A DNA stretch of 64,000 nt, taken from positions 9,141-73,140 of the forward strand of contig JBBILI010000028.1 of the NCBI GenBank assembly GCA_037445025.1. The letters run 5' to 3'. Shown one piece after another: positions 25,919-33,853 of this stretch (position 1 is the stretch's first letter; each line of letters begins with the position of its first letter). The position numbers and the translations under genes are program-made. The notes beneath the pieces were generated by a model. The model did not search any database, was not told the DNA's origin, and saw only the letters and a program-made list of their open reading frames with translations. The stretch comes from CAIQQQ01 sp037445025. GTDB lineage: Bacteria; Pseudomonadota; Alphaproteobacteria; Acetobacterales; Acetobacteraceae.

Positions 25919-26677
25919 ATGCCGATCGGACACAGGCAGGCTGTGGCAACGCCGGAAACGGTGGACCTGGTGTCCGCCGTGCCTTCTCATGTCGCGATCA
26001 TCATGGACGGCAACGGCCGCTGGGCGGCCGCACGGGGCCTGCCACGCCTGGCCGGGCATCGCGCCGGGGTGCAGGCGGTGCGCCGCACCATCCAGGCGGC
26101 GATGGCGCAGGGTGTGGGCTGGCTGACGCTGTATGCGTTCAGCAGCGAGAACTGGCGCCGCCCGGCCGAGGAGATCAGCGACCTCACCGGCCTGCTGCGC
26201 CATTTCATCAAGCACGAGCTGGCCGAGCTGGCGCGCGAGGGGGTACGGGTGCGCATCATCGGCGACCGCGGCCGCTTCGATCGCGACATCCAGGCCGAGC
26301 TGGCGCGCTCGGAGCTGACGACGGCGGGAAACACCCGGCTCAACCTGACGGTGGCGCTGTCCTATGGTGCGCGGGGCGAGATCCTGGCGGCGGCCAGGGC
26401 CATGGTGGCGGCGGTCGCGGCCGGCACGCTGGACCCGGAGTCGATCGACGAGGAGACCTTCGGCGATCTGCTCTCCACCACCGGCATTCCCGATCCCGAC
26501 CTGATTTTGCGCACCAGCGGCGAGCAGCGCCTGTCGAATTTCCTGCTGTGGCAGTCCGCCTATGCCGAGCTGGTGTTCACCGAGGTGCTGTGGCCGGATT
26601 TCGGCGCCGACGAGTTTGCCGAGGCCCTGGCGGAATATGCACGACGGGAGCGGCGCTTTGGCGCAAGGCCCGGCTGA
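25919..26677 (+). CDS. uppS: isoprenyl transferase / undecaprenyl diphosphate synthase
   Basis: Makes the C55 lipid carrier for cell-wall and polysaccharide synthesis; about 252 residues, cis-prenyltransferase fold. IIMDGNGRW carries the catalytic Asp (D30 from this start). FSSENWRRP and RTSGEQRLSNFLLWQ are conserved. Starts considered: TTG 25886, ATG 25910 and ATG 25919. GGGAG (25903-25907) is too close to 25910 but 11 bases before 25919, so 25919 is preferred. The 3' end overlaps cdsA. Confidence 0.95.
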   Translation: MPIGHRQAVATPETVDLVSAVPSHVAIIMDGNGRWAAARGLPRLAGHRAGVQAVRRTIQAAMAQGVGWLTLYAFSSENWRRPAEEISDLTGLLRHFIKHELAELAREGVRVRIIGDRGRFDRDIQAELARSELTTAGNTRLNLTVALSYGARGEILAAARAMVAAVAAGTLDPESIDEETFGDLLSTTGIPDPDLILRTSGEQRLSNFLLWQSAYAELVFTEVLWPDFGADEFAEALAEYARRERRFGARPG

Positions 26678-27362
26678 CGCGGCGCCGACACCCTGGCGCG
26701 ATCTTGGGGTGCGCGCGGCCTCGGCGATGATCATGGCGCCGCTCAGCCTCGCGGCGCTGTGGTGGGGCGGACTGGCGTGGCAGGTGCTGATCTACGCCCT
26801 CATCTTCGTCGCGAGTGACGAGTGGCTGTCCATGATCCGGGTCAGAACACCGGGGTGGCCGCCTTTGGCCAGCGCCCTGGTGGGGGCTGTCTATATCCTG
26901 CCCGGCGCGGTTCTGCTGCAATGGCTGCGATCGGACCCGTCGGCCGGGCGTGCCAACGTGCTGTTCGTCGTGTTCATCGTCTGGGGCAGCGATATCGGCG
27001 CGTATCTCGTGGGGCGTCTGGTTGGCGGTCCCAAGCTCGCCCCGCGGATCTCGCCGGGAAAGACCCGCTCCGGCGCGGTCGGCGGGCTGGCCGTGGCCAT
27101 GCTGATCGGCTGGGGCGCCGGGATCGTCTGGAACCTGCCGCCCTGGCAGGGCATCGCCGTCGCCGCCCTGCTCGGCATCGCCTCGCAGCTGGGCGACCTG
27201 TTCGAGAGCGCGGCGAAACGGTATTTTGGCGTGAAGGATTCCGGCCGGCTGATCCCCGGCCACGGCGGCGTGCTCGATCGGGTGGATGGTCTTCTGGTGG
27301 CCGCTCCCGTGGCCGCGTTGCTGGTGCTGATGCTGGGTCAGGGAAAGGTGTTGTGGCAGTGA
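26658..27362 (+). CDS. cdsA: phosphatidate cytidylyltransferase
   Basis: Integral membrane enzyme forming CDP-diacylglycerol, 234 residues, several hydrophobic helices. The C-terminal CdsA signature is seen in SQLGDLFESAAKRYFGVKDSGRLIPGHGGVLDRVDG. Start: TTG 26658 has GGGAG 8 bases upstream; ATG 26637 in the same frame has no clear site and would add seven residues. Both lie inside uppS, so the genes are coupled. The stop overlaps the start of dxr. Confidence 0.92.
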   Translation: MAQGPADAAPTPWRDLGVRAASAMIMAPLSLAALWWGGLAWQVLIYALIFVASDEWLSMIRVRTPGWPPLASALVGAVYILPGAVLLQWLRSDPSAGRANVLFVVFIVWGSDIGAYLVGRLVGGPKLAPRISPGKTRSGAVGGLAVAMLIGWGAGIVWNLPPWQGIAVAALLGIASQLGDLFESAAKRYFGVKDSGRLIPGHGGVLDRVDGLLVAAPVAALLVLMLGQGKVLWQ

Positions 27363-28525
27363 AAAGTGTTTCCGTTCTCGGCTCCACCGGCAGCGTCGGC
27401 ACGCAGACGGTGGAACTGCTGCTGGCCAATCCCGATCTCTACCAGGTGCGCGCGCTGGTGGCCGGCAAGAACGCAAGGCTGCTGGCCGAACAGGCCCGCG
27501 CGCTGCGCGCCGAGATCGCCGTGCTGGCCGACCCCGCCGGGTATGACGAGCTGGTCGCCATGCTCGCAGGCTCCGGTGTGCAGACCGAATGCGGCCAGGA
27601 AGCCATCGTCGCGGCCGCGGCCCGCCCGGTGGACTGGACGATGTGCGCCATCATGGGCGCCATCGGCCTGCACGCCACGCTGGCCGCCGTGCAGCGCGGC
27701 GGCGCAATCGCGCTCGCCAACAAGGAGGCGCTGGTCTGCGCCGGCGATGTGATGCTGCGCGCCGTCACCGCCGCCGGCGCCACGCTGTTGCCGGTGGACA
27801 GCGAGCACAACGCCATCTTCCAGGCGATGGCCGACGGCAATCACGGCGCTGTCGAGCGCATCATCCTCACCGCCTCGGGCGGCCCGTTCCGCACCGCCAC
27901 CATGGACGAGATGCGCGTGGCCAAGCCGGAGACCGCGCTGAAGCACCCGGTCTGGACCATGGGCGCCAAAATTTCGATCGACAGCGCCACCATGATGAAC
28001 AAGGGCCTCGAACTCATCGAGGCCGCCCGCCTGTTCGCCATGGACAGCGCGATGATCGACGTGCTGGTCCACCCGCAATCCACCGTGCACGGCCTGGTGT
28101 GCTACAGCGACGGCAGCGTGCTCGCCCAGCTCGGCAGCCCTGATATGCGGGTGCCGATTGCCCACACCCTGGCCTGGCCGGCGCGCATCGCAACCAAGGC
28201 GCCCCGGCTGGATCTCGCGGCGCTGGGCAAACTCGAGTTCAGCGAGCCTGATCTGCAGCGCTTTCCCGCCCTGCGTCTGGCGCGCGAGGCCTTGCAGGCC
28301 GGCGGCGGGGTGCCCACGCTTATGAGTGCGGCCAACGAGGTGGCGGTGGAGGCGTTCCTGCAACGCCGCATCGGTTTTCTCGACATCGCAGCCATCGCCG
28401 AGCAGGTGGTCGACCAGATGGGCCAGTGTCCGGCCGACAGCCTGGACGCGGTGATCGATCTGGATCAGCGTGCGCGGGTTGTGGCGGCCGGTTTTTGTGA
28501 ATCCAGGGCGGCAGCAGCCGCCTGA
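27353..28525 (+). CDS. dxr: 1-deoxy-D-xylulose 5-phosphate reductoisomerase
   Basis: First committed enzyme of the MEP isoprenoid pathway, NADPH dependent, about 390 residues. GSTGSVGTQT is the NADPH loop. ANKEALVCAG, LPVDSEHNAIFQ (metal Asp and Glu) and SIDSATMMNKGLELIEA are diagnostic. No ATG is available: GTG 27353 and GTG 27359 are both possible, and 27353 is placed better relative to GGGA upstream. It overlaps cdsA by 10 bases. rseP follows after 11 bases. Confidence 0.95.
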   Translation: MAVKSVSVLGSTGSVGTQTVELLLANPDLYQVRALVAGKNARLLAEQARALRAEIAVLADPAGYDELVAMLAGSGVQTECGQEAIVAAAARPVDWTMCAIMGAIGLHATLAAVQRGGAIALANKEALVCAGDVMLRAVTAAGATLLPVDSEHNAIFQAMADGNHGAVERIILTASGGPFRTATMDEMRVAKPETALKHPVWTMGAKISIDSATMMNKGLELIEAARLFAMDSAMIDVLVHPQSTVHGLVCYSDGSVLAQLGSPDMRVPIAHTLAWPARIATKAPRLDLAALGKLEFSEPDLQRFPALRLAREALQAGGGVPTLMSAANEVAVEAFLQRRIGFLDIAAIAEQVVDQMGQCPADSLDAVIDLDQRARVVAAGFCESRAAAAA

Positions 28526-28536
28526 AGGAGCATCTC

Positions 28537-29649
28537 TTGTTCGATTTCCTGCCGAGCGTTGTGCGTACGCCGCTGGCCTTTGCCATCGTGCTGGGCGTGT
28601 TGGTGTTCATTCACGAATACGGCCACTACATCGCCGCCCGCTGGCGCGGCATCCATGTGGAGGCCTTCTCCATCGGCTTCGGCCCGACCCTGGCAAGCTG
28701 GACCGCGCGCAACGGCACGGTGTGGAAACTCTCGTTGCTGCCGCTCGGCGGCTACGTGAAGCTGCACGGCCAGGAACGCCCCGAGGACGTGCCGCCCGAG
28801 GTCCGCGCATCCTGGCGCGCGGGTGAGACCTTTCACGGCAAATCCGTGCTGTCGCGCGCCATCGTCGTCGCTGCCGGGCCGATCGCCAATTTCCTGCTCG
28901 CCGGCGTGCTGTTCGCCATCCTGTTCGTCGCTGTCGGCCGGCCGATGACCCTGCCGGTGGTGGGCGACGTCGTCACCGGCAGCCCGGCCGCCATGGCCGG
29001 CCTGCAGGCGGGCGACCGCATCGACAGCATCGACGCCACGCCGATCACCCAGTTCGAGCAGATCCAGCGCATCGTCTCCACCCGCCCCGGACAGACCCTC
29101 AAGCTGCAGGTCACCCGCGACGGACTGACCAAGGTGATCGAGGCCACCCCGGAATCCCGCGGCCCCGTCGGCCATGCCGTGGGCGTGCTCGGCATCAAGG
29201 GCGGCGCCGTCGCCTACGAGCATCTGTCCCCGCCGCTCGCCATCGTGGAAGGCTTCGCCCAGACCTGGGATGTCGGCGTCTCCACGCTGGACGGCGTCTG
29301 GCAGATGATAACCGCCCAGCGCGGCACCGATGATCTCGGCGGCCCGCTGCGCATCGCCCAGCTCTCCGGCCAGGTGGCCCAGCTCGGCTTCGCCAGCCTG
29401 ATCAGCTTCATCGCCGTGCTCTCGGTCAATCTCGGCCTGATCAACCTCTTCCCCATCCCCGTGCTGGATGGCGGGCATCTGGTGTTCTTCGGCCTCGAGG
29501 CGCTGCGCGGCAAACCCTTGCCGCCGCGCGCGGTGGAATACGGGTTCCGCGCCGGGTTCGCGCTGCTGATCAGCCTGTTCGTGTTCGCCACCTGGAACGA
29601 CCTGTCGCATTTCGGCCTGTTCCGCTGGGTGTCGACGCTGATCGGCTAG
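28537..29649 (+). CDS. rseP: RIP zinc metalloprotease RseP
   Basis: Inner-membrane site-2 protease, 370 residues. The zinc motif HEYGH (26-30) is in the first membrane helix, a PDZ domain spans about 130-210, and the second active-site motif PIPVLDGGH lies in a C-terminal helix. It starts at TTG 28537 with AAGGAG 6 bases upstream. In most Proteobacteria bamA follows immediately; here the next item is a 127-bp repeat and then amidohydrolase genes, so the usual bamA-lpxD-fabZ-lpxA run is located elsewhere. Confidence 0.96.
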   Translation: MFDFLPSVVRTPLAFAIVLGVLVFIHEYGHYIAARWRGIHVEAFSIGFGPTLASWTARNGTVWKLSLLPLGGYVKLHGQERPEDVPPEVRASWRAGETFHGKSVLSRAIVVAAGPIANFLLAGVLFAILFVAVGRPMTLPVVGDVVTGSPAAMAGLQAGDRIDSIDATPITQFEQIQRIVSTRPGQTLKLQVTRDGLTKVIEATPESRGPVGHAVGVLGIKGGAVAYEHLSPPLAIVEGFAQTWDVGVSTLDGVWQMITAQRGTDDLGGPLRIAQLSGQVAQLGFASLISFIAVLSVNLGLINLFPIPVLDGGHLVFFGLEALRGKPLPPRAVEYGFRAGFALLISLFVFATWNDLSHFGLFRWVSTLIG

Positions 29650-29686
29650 ATCGGTGGGCATCTGATAGGCGACGCTACCCCGATTT

Positions 29687-29813
29687 ATACCAACGGTCAT
29701 AAAGAATGACCGTTGGTTTGAGTCTTGGTTTGGCGCGCCGCCGCCGGCCAACCCGGCGCGCGATACCAACGGCCTTGATCGATGGAAGAGTCATCGATCA
29801 AGGCCGTTGGTAT
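29687..29813. repeat. 127-bp double-hairpin element (family B, copy B1)
   Basis: Bounded by terminal inverted repeats ATACCAACGG and CCGTTGGTAT. Hairpin 1 pairs 29689-29700 with 29706-29717 (12 bp, loop AAAGA). A middle stem GCGCGCCG/CGGCGCGC pairs 29733-29740 with 29754-29761. Hairpin 2 pairs 29763-29784 with 29792-29813, a perfect 22-bp stem with loop GAAGAGT. No open frame. It lies 37 bases after rseP, in a 258-base gap before the next gene. Confidence 0.85.
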
Positions 29814-29907
29814 TAGCTCTCTGTTTCAGCGCGCCATTTTGTGGCGCGGTGATTCCACGTGAAACCATATTGCTCTAGGCTCGGCGTCACCCGCACAGGA
29901 GATGTTG

Positions 29908-31074
29908 ATGACCGCCACCGACGCCATTCGCGCCTTTCATGACGAACTCACCGCCATCCGCCGCGATATCCATGCCCATCCGGAGTTGGGCCTGGAAGAG
30001 GTGCGGACGTCGGATCTGGTGGCGGCCAAGCTGGCGGAATGGGGCATCGAGGTGCATCGCAACATCGGCAAGACCGGTGTGGTCGGCGTGCTGCGCAAAG
30101 GCAACGGCCAGGCGTCGATCGGCCTGCGGGCGGACATGGACGCGCTGCCGATCCTGGAGGCGACGGGGCTGGAATACAGCAGCACCCATACTGGCGTGAT
30201 GCATGCCTGCGGCCATGACGGGCACACCACCATGCTGCTGGGGGCGGCGAAGTATCTGGCCGAGACCGGCAACTTCAACGGCACGGTGAACTTCATCTTC
30301 CAGCCGGCCGAGGAAGGCATCGGCGGTGCCCGCGCCATGCTCGACGACGGGCTGTTCGAGCGCTTCCCCTGCGACAGCGTGTTCGGCATGCACAACCGCC
30401 CGGGGCTGGAGGTTGGCAAGTTCTCCATCACCCCCGGTGCGGCCATGGCCGGCGGCGCGTTCTTCGACATCACCGTCAACGGCCGCGGCGCCCATGGCGC
30501 ACGGCCGGAGGAAAGTGTCGATCCGGTGCTGGCCGCCGCTGCCATTGCCACCGGCATGCAGTCCATCGTCGCGCGCAACATCAAGCCGACCGACACCGCC
30601 GTGGTCAGCATCACCTGCCTCAACGCGGGGGCCGCCTACAACGTCATCCCCGACACCGCCGTGCTGCGCGGGACCGCCCGCGCCTTCAAGCGCGAGACCA
30701 TGCAGGTGATCGAGAACACGATGAAGCGCCTGTCCACCTCGATTGCCGCCGGCTTCGGCGCCACCGCGGACGTGGATTTCCGCTTCCTGTTCGCCCCGCT
30801 GGTCAACGACATGGAGAAGTCCATGGAGTTCGCCGATGCCGCCGCCGCCCTGGTGGGCGAGGGCAACGTCAACCGCCACGGCAACGCGGTGATGGGCTCG
30901 GAGGATTTCTCGTTCATGCTGGAGCAGTGCCCCGGCGCCTACATTCTGGTGGGCAACGGCGACAGTGCCCCCGTTCACAACGCGCTGTACAACTTCAACG
31001 ACGACGCCATCCCCCACGGCGCCGGCGCCTACGCCACGCTGGTGGAGATGAAGCTGCCCAAGGGCACGCTGTAG
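29908..31074 (+). CDS. M20 family amidohydrolase (hippurate-hydrolase-like), first of tandem pair
   Basis: A 388-residue dinuclear metallo-amidohydrolase removing acyl groups from N-acyl amino acids. Metal and catalytic positions are visible: HACGHDGH (C101, H103, H106) and PAEEG (E135-E136). A lid/dimerisation domain occupies roughly 180-290. Start: ATG 29908 has AGGAG 6 bases upstream; ATG 29902 directly abuts that site. It is clearly a tandem duplicate of the next gene, with near-identical blocks such as FHDELTAIRRDIHAHPELG in both. Cytoplasmic. Substrate unknown. Confidence 0.88.
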   Translation: MTATDAIRAFHDELTAIRRDIHAHPELGLEEVRTSDLVAAKLAEWGIEVHRNIGKTGVVGVLRKGNGQASIGLRADMDALPILEATGLEYSSTHTGVMHACGHDGHTTMLLGAAKYLAETGNFNGTVNFIFQPAEEGIGGARAMLDDGLFERFPCDSVFGMHNRPGLEVGKFSITPGAAMAGGAFFDITVNGRGAHGARPEESVDPVLAAAAIATGMQSIVARNIKPTDTAVVSITCLNAGAAYNVIPDTAVLRGTARAFKRETMQVIENTMKRLSTSIAAGFGATADVDFRFLFAPLVNDMEKSMEFADAAAALVGEGNVNRHGNAVMGSEDFSFMLEQCPGAYILVGNGDSAPVHNALYNFNDDAIPHGAGAYATLVEMKLPKGTL

Positions 31075-31086
31075 GGAGCGCCGGAC

Positions 31087-32256
31087 ATGACCGCCGCCGA
31101 CATCATCCGCGGGTTCCATGACGAACTGACCGCCATCCGCCGCGACATCCATGCTCATCCCGAGCTGGGCTTCGAGGAGTTCCGCACCTCCGAGATCGTG
31201 GCCGGCAAGCTGGCGGAATGGGGCATCGAGGTGCACCGAAATGTCGGCGGCACCGGCGTGGTGGGCGTGCTGCGAAAGGGCAACGGCCAGCGTGCGATCG
31301 GCCTGCGCGCCGATATGGACGCGCTGCCGATCCACGAGGCCAACGGCCTGCCGCATGCCAGCACCAAACCGGGGATCATGCATGCCTGCGGCCATGACGG
31401 ACATACGACGATGCTGCTGGGTGCTGCGAAGTATCTGGCCACGTCGGGAGACTTCAACGGCACCGTCAACTTCATCTTCCAGCCCGCCGAGGAAGGCCTC
31501 GGCGGCGCCAAGGCCATGCTGGCCGACGGGCTGATGGAACGCTTCCCGATGGACAATGTGTTCGGCATCCACACCTCGCCCGGCCTGCCGCTCGGCCAGT
31601 TCAGCATCCGCCCCGGGGCGATGATGGCCGGCGGCGGGTTCTTTGACATCACCATCACCGGCACCGGCTCCCACGGCGCCCACCCCGAGGACAGTGCCGA
31701 CCCGGTGCTGGCCGCGGCCACCATCGCCCAGGCGCTGCAATCCATCGTCTCGCGCAACGTGAAGCCGACCGACACGGCGGTGGTCAGCCTCACCTGGATC
31801 GAGGCGGGGGCCGCCTACAACGTCATCCCCGGCACCGCCGTGCTGCGCGGCACGGTGCGCGCCTACAAAAGCGAGGTGATCGACCTGGTGGAGGCCCGCA
31901 TGAAGCGGCTGGCCGAACAGATCGCCGCCTCCTTCGGCGCGACGGCGGCGGTGGATTTCCGCTATCTGTTCGCACCCCTGGTGAACGATCCGGACGAGGC
32001 CCGCATCTTCGCCGATGCCGCCGCCAGCCTGGTGGGCGAGGCCAATGTCAACCGCAACAGCCCGGCGATCATGGCGTCCGAGGATTTCTCGTTCATGATG
32101 GAGGCCCGGCCGGGGGCGCGCATCAACATCGGCAACGGCGTGGACAGCGTGCCGGTCCACAACGCGATGTTCGACTTCAACGACGAAGCCCTGCCCGACG
32201 GCGCCGGCGTGCTGGCGACCCTGGTGGAGATGAAGCTGCTGACAGGCGACGTGTGA
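31087..32256 (+). CDS. M20 family amidohydrolase, second of tandem pair
   Basis: A 389-residue paralogue of the preceding protein with the same metal motifs (MHACGHDGH, QPAEEG) and the same C-terminal ASEDFSFMMEA segment. Differences cluster in the lid and around residue 90 (HEANGLPHASTKPG versus LEATGLEYSSTHTG), which suggests divergent acyl or amino-acid preference. The start ATG 31087 has GGGAG 8 bases upstream; the gap to the first copy is 12 bases. Its stop overlaps the GTG start of the ribokinase gene (GTGA), so the three form one operon. Confidence 0.88.
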   Translation: MTAADIIRGFHDELTAIRRDIHAHPELGFEEFRTSEIVAGKLAEWGIEVHRNVGGTGVVGVLRKGNGQRAIGLRADMDALPIHEANGLPHASTKPGIMHACGHDGHTTMLLGAAKYLATSGDFNGTVNFIFQPAEEGLGGAKAMLADGLMERFPMDNVFGIHTSPGLPLGQFSIRPGAMMAGGGFFDITITGTGSHGAHPEDSADPVLAAATIAQALQSIVSRNVKPTDTAVVSLTWIEAGAAYNVIPGTAVLRGTVRAYKSEVIDLVEARMKRLAEQIAASFGATAAVDFRYLFAPLVNDPDEARIFADAAASLVGEANVNRNSPAIMASEDFSFMMEARPGARINIGNGVDSVPVHNAMFDFNDEALPDGAGVLATLVEMKLLTGDV

Positions 32257-33143
32257 CCACACGCATCCTCGTCGTCGGCAGCATCAACACCGATCTGGTC
32301 ACCTTCGCCGACCGGATGCCCGCGGCCGGCGAGACGCTGGCCGCCCAGGATTTCGCTGTTTATCCGGGCGGCAAGGGCGCCAACCAGGCGGTGGCGGCGG
32401 CCCGGCTGGGCGGCGACGTGGCGATGATCGGCCGTGTCGGCGACGATGCGTTCGGGTCGTCCGCGCTGGCGTCGCTGCAAGCCGAAGGGATCGACACCGC
32501 CGGCATCGCCATAAGCGCCGGCGTGCCGAGCGGGGTCGCCACCATCCTCGTCGACGACGCCGGCGAGAACCGCATCCTGATCGTGGCCGGCGCCAATGGC
32601 CGGGTGATGCCGGAGGATGTGCCGGAGGCGGTGCTGGCCGGCTCCGCGCTGCTGGTGCTGCAGCTGGAAATCCCGCTGCCGACGGTCGCCGACCTGATCG
32701 CCCGCGCCGGATCGCGCGGCGTGCCGGTGCTGCTCAATCCGGCGCCCGCGGTGCCGATCGATCCGGAGATGCTGCGCAATGTCACCTATCTGATCCCCAA
32801 CCGCGACGAACTGGCCCGGCTGACGGGCCTGCCGGTCTCACGCACCGACGAGATCGTCGCTGCCGCCCGCTGGCTGGTGCGGCGCGGCGTCGGCACCGTC
32901 ATCGTCACGCTCGGCGCCGATGGCGCGCTGCTGGTGACGCAGGCGCGGGTGGCGCATGTCGAGGCGCCGGTGGTCACGCCGGTCGACACCACCGGCGCCG
33001 GTGACGCCTTCATCGGCTGCTTCGCCCACACGCTGGTGGCGACCGGCGATGTCGACACCGCGCTGGCCCGCGCGGTGCGCTATGCTGCGGATTCCGTCAC
33101 CCGCCGTGGCGCCCAGGCCTCCTACGCGCGCGGAAATCCATAG
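32253..33143 (+). CDS. rbsK: ribokinase (PfkB family)
   Basis: A 296-residue sugar kinase. GGKGANQAVAAARLGG (first PfkB signature) and DTTGAGDAFIG with the catalytic Asp (second signature) are intact, as is VGSINTDLV at the N-terminus. Ribose is the likely substrate by family; a nucleoside or other pentose is possible. It starts at GTG 32253 inside the end of the amidohydrolase gene. The 3' end overlaps the convergent minus-strand gene by 22 bases. Confidence 0.88.
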   Translation: MTTRILVVGSINTDLVTFADRMPAAGETLAAQDFAVYPGGKGANQAVAAARLGGDVAMIGRVGDDAFGSSALASLQAEGIDTAGIAISAGVPSGVATILVDDAGENRILIVAGANGRVMPEDVPEAVLAGSALLVLQLEIPLPTVADLIARAGSRGVPVLLNPAPAVPIDPEMLRNVTYLIPNRDELARLTGLPVSRTDEIVAAARWLVRRGVGTVIVTLGADGALLVTQARVAHVEAPVVTPVDTTGAGDAFIGCFAHTLVATGDVDTALARAVRYAADSVTRRGAQASYARGNP

Positions 33144-33853
33144 AGCACAGCCGGATTGTCCTCCAGGATCCGCGCCAGCCCGTCCGCATCGCCACAGGCC
33201 TCCGCCAGCAGCGCCATCGAGGCCGCGCCGTCATCCGGCCAGTTGCTGCCCCACACCAGCCGCTCGATGTTGGTAGCGATCAGCGCGCGCAGCATCGGCA
33301 GCGCCGCCCGGTCGGCCATGCCGGCCAGCTTCACCCACACCCGGCCGGCGGCGAGCAGGTCCAGCACCTCGTTGAGACCGGGCTGATCGAGCCCAAGATC
33401 CGGACGCACCTCGGCGATCCGGTCGATCACCACAAGGCCATCGGCGGCGTGCAGCACCGGCGCCAGCACCGCCAGCAGCGGCAGCGGCGCCGACAGCTCG
33501 ACATGACAGCCCCGCCGCATCGCGCGGGCCGCGAGCTCCAGCACATCCTCGCCGGTGGCGCGCGGATCGGCACCGTCCGGCACCACCAGGCGCAGCCCGC
33601 GCACCCCTTCCAGCTGCAGCTGCTCCAGCGTCGCCTCGGGCGCCAGCGGGCTCACCCGCGTCACCCCGCGGGCGGTCCGCTCGCGATGCCGCAGCAGCCG
33701 CGCCAGCGAGCCATGCCCGGCGCGCACCGAATCGGGCGCCACGAACACCATCCGCCCAAGCCCGAGCGCGCGGGCGGTCTCCTGATAATGCGACAGCTCA
33801 GGCCCAGGTGCCGCACTCCACAGCCGGACATGGCAATCGCAGGCGCGATTCAC
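33122..33853 (-). CDS. amidohydrolase-family TIM-barrel protein with degenerate metal site
   Basis: A 243-residue protein resembling 2-pyrone-4,6-dicarboxylate lactonase-like hydrolases (amidohydrolase 2). The N-terminal metal motif, normally D-x-H-x-H, reads DCHVR. The usual D-H after strand 5 or 6 reads VVIDRIAEV. The late WGSNWP block is followed by DD rather than His. It therefore lacks expected metal ligands and may be inactive, altered or non-catalytic. It starts at GTG 33853, overlapping the amidase stop (GTGA). Coupling to the amidase suggests a shared pathway. Family call moderate, function unknown. Confidence 0.65.
   Translation of the reverse strand: MNRACDCHVRLWSAAPGPELSHYQETARALGLGRMVFVAPDSVRAGHGSLARLLRHRERTARGVTRVSPLAPEATLEQLQLEGVRGLRLVVPDGADPRATGEDVLELAARAMRRGCHVELSAPLPLLAVLAPVLHAADGLVVIDRIAEVRPDLGLDQPGLNEVLDLLAAGRVWVKLAGMADRAALPMLRALIATNIERLVWGSNWPDDGAASMALLAEACGDADGLARILEDNPAVLYGFPRA

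Noticed and set aside
29687..29813. Possible insertion sequence
   Set aside because: 127 bp with terminal inverted repeats but no transposase frame and no clear target duplication; kept as a MITE/REP-like repeat only.
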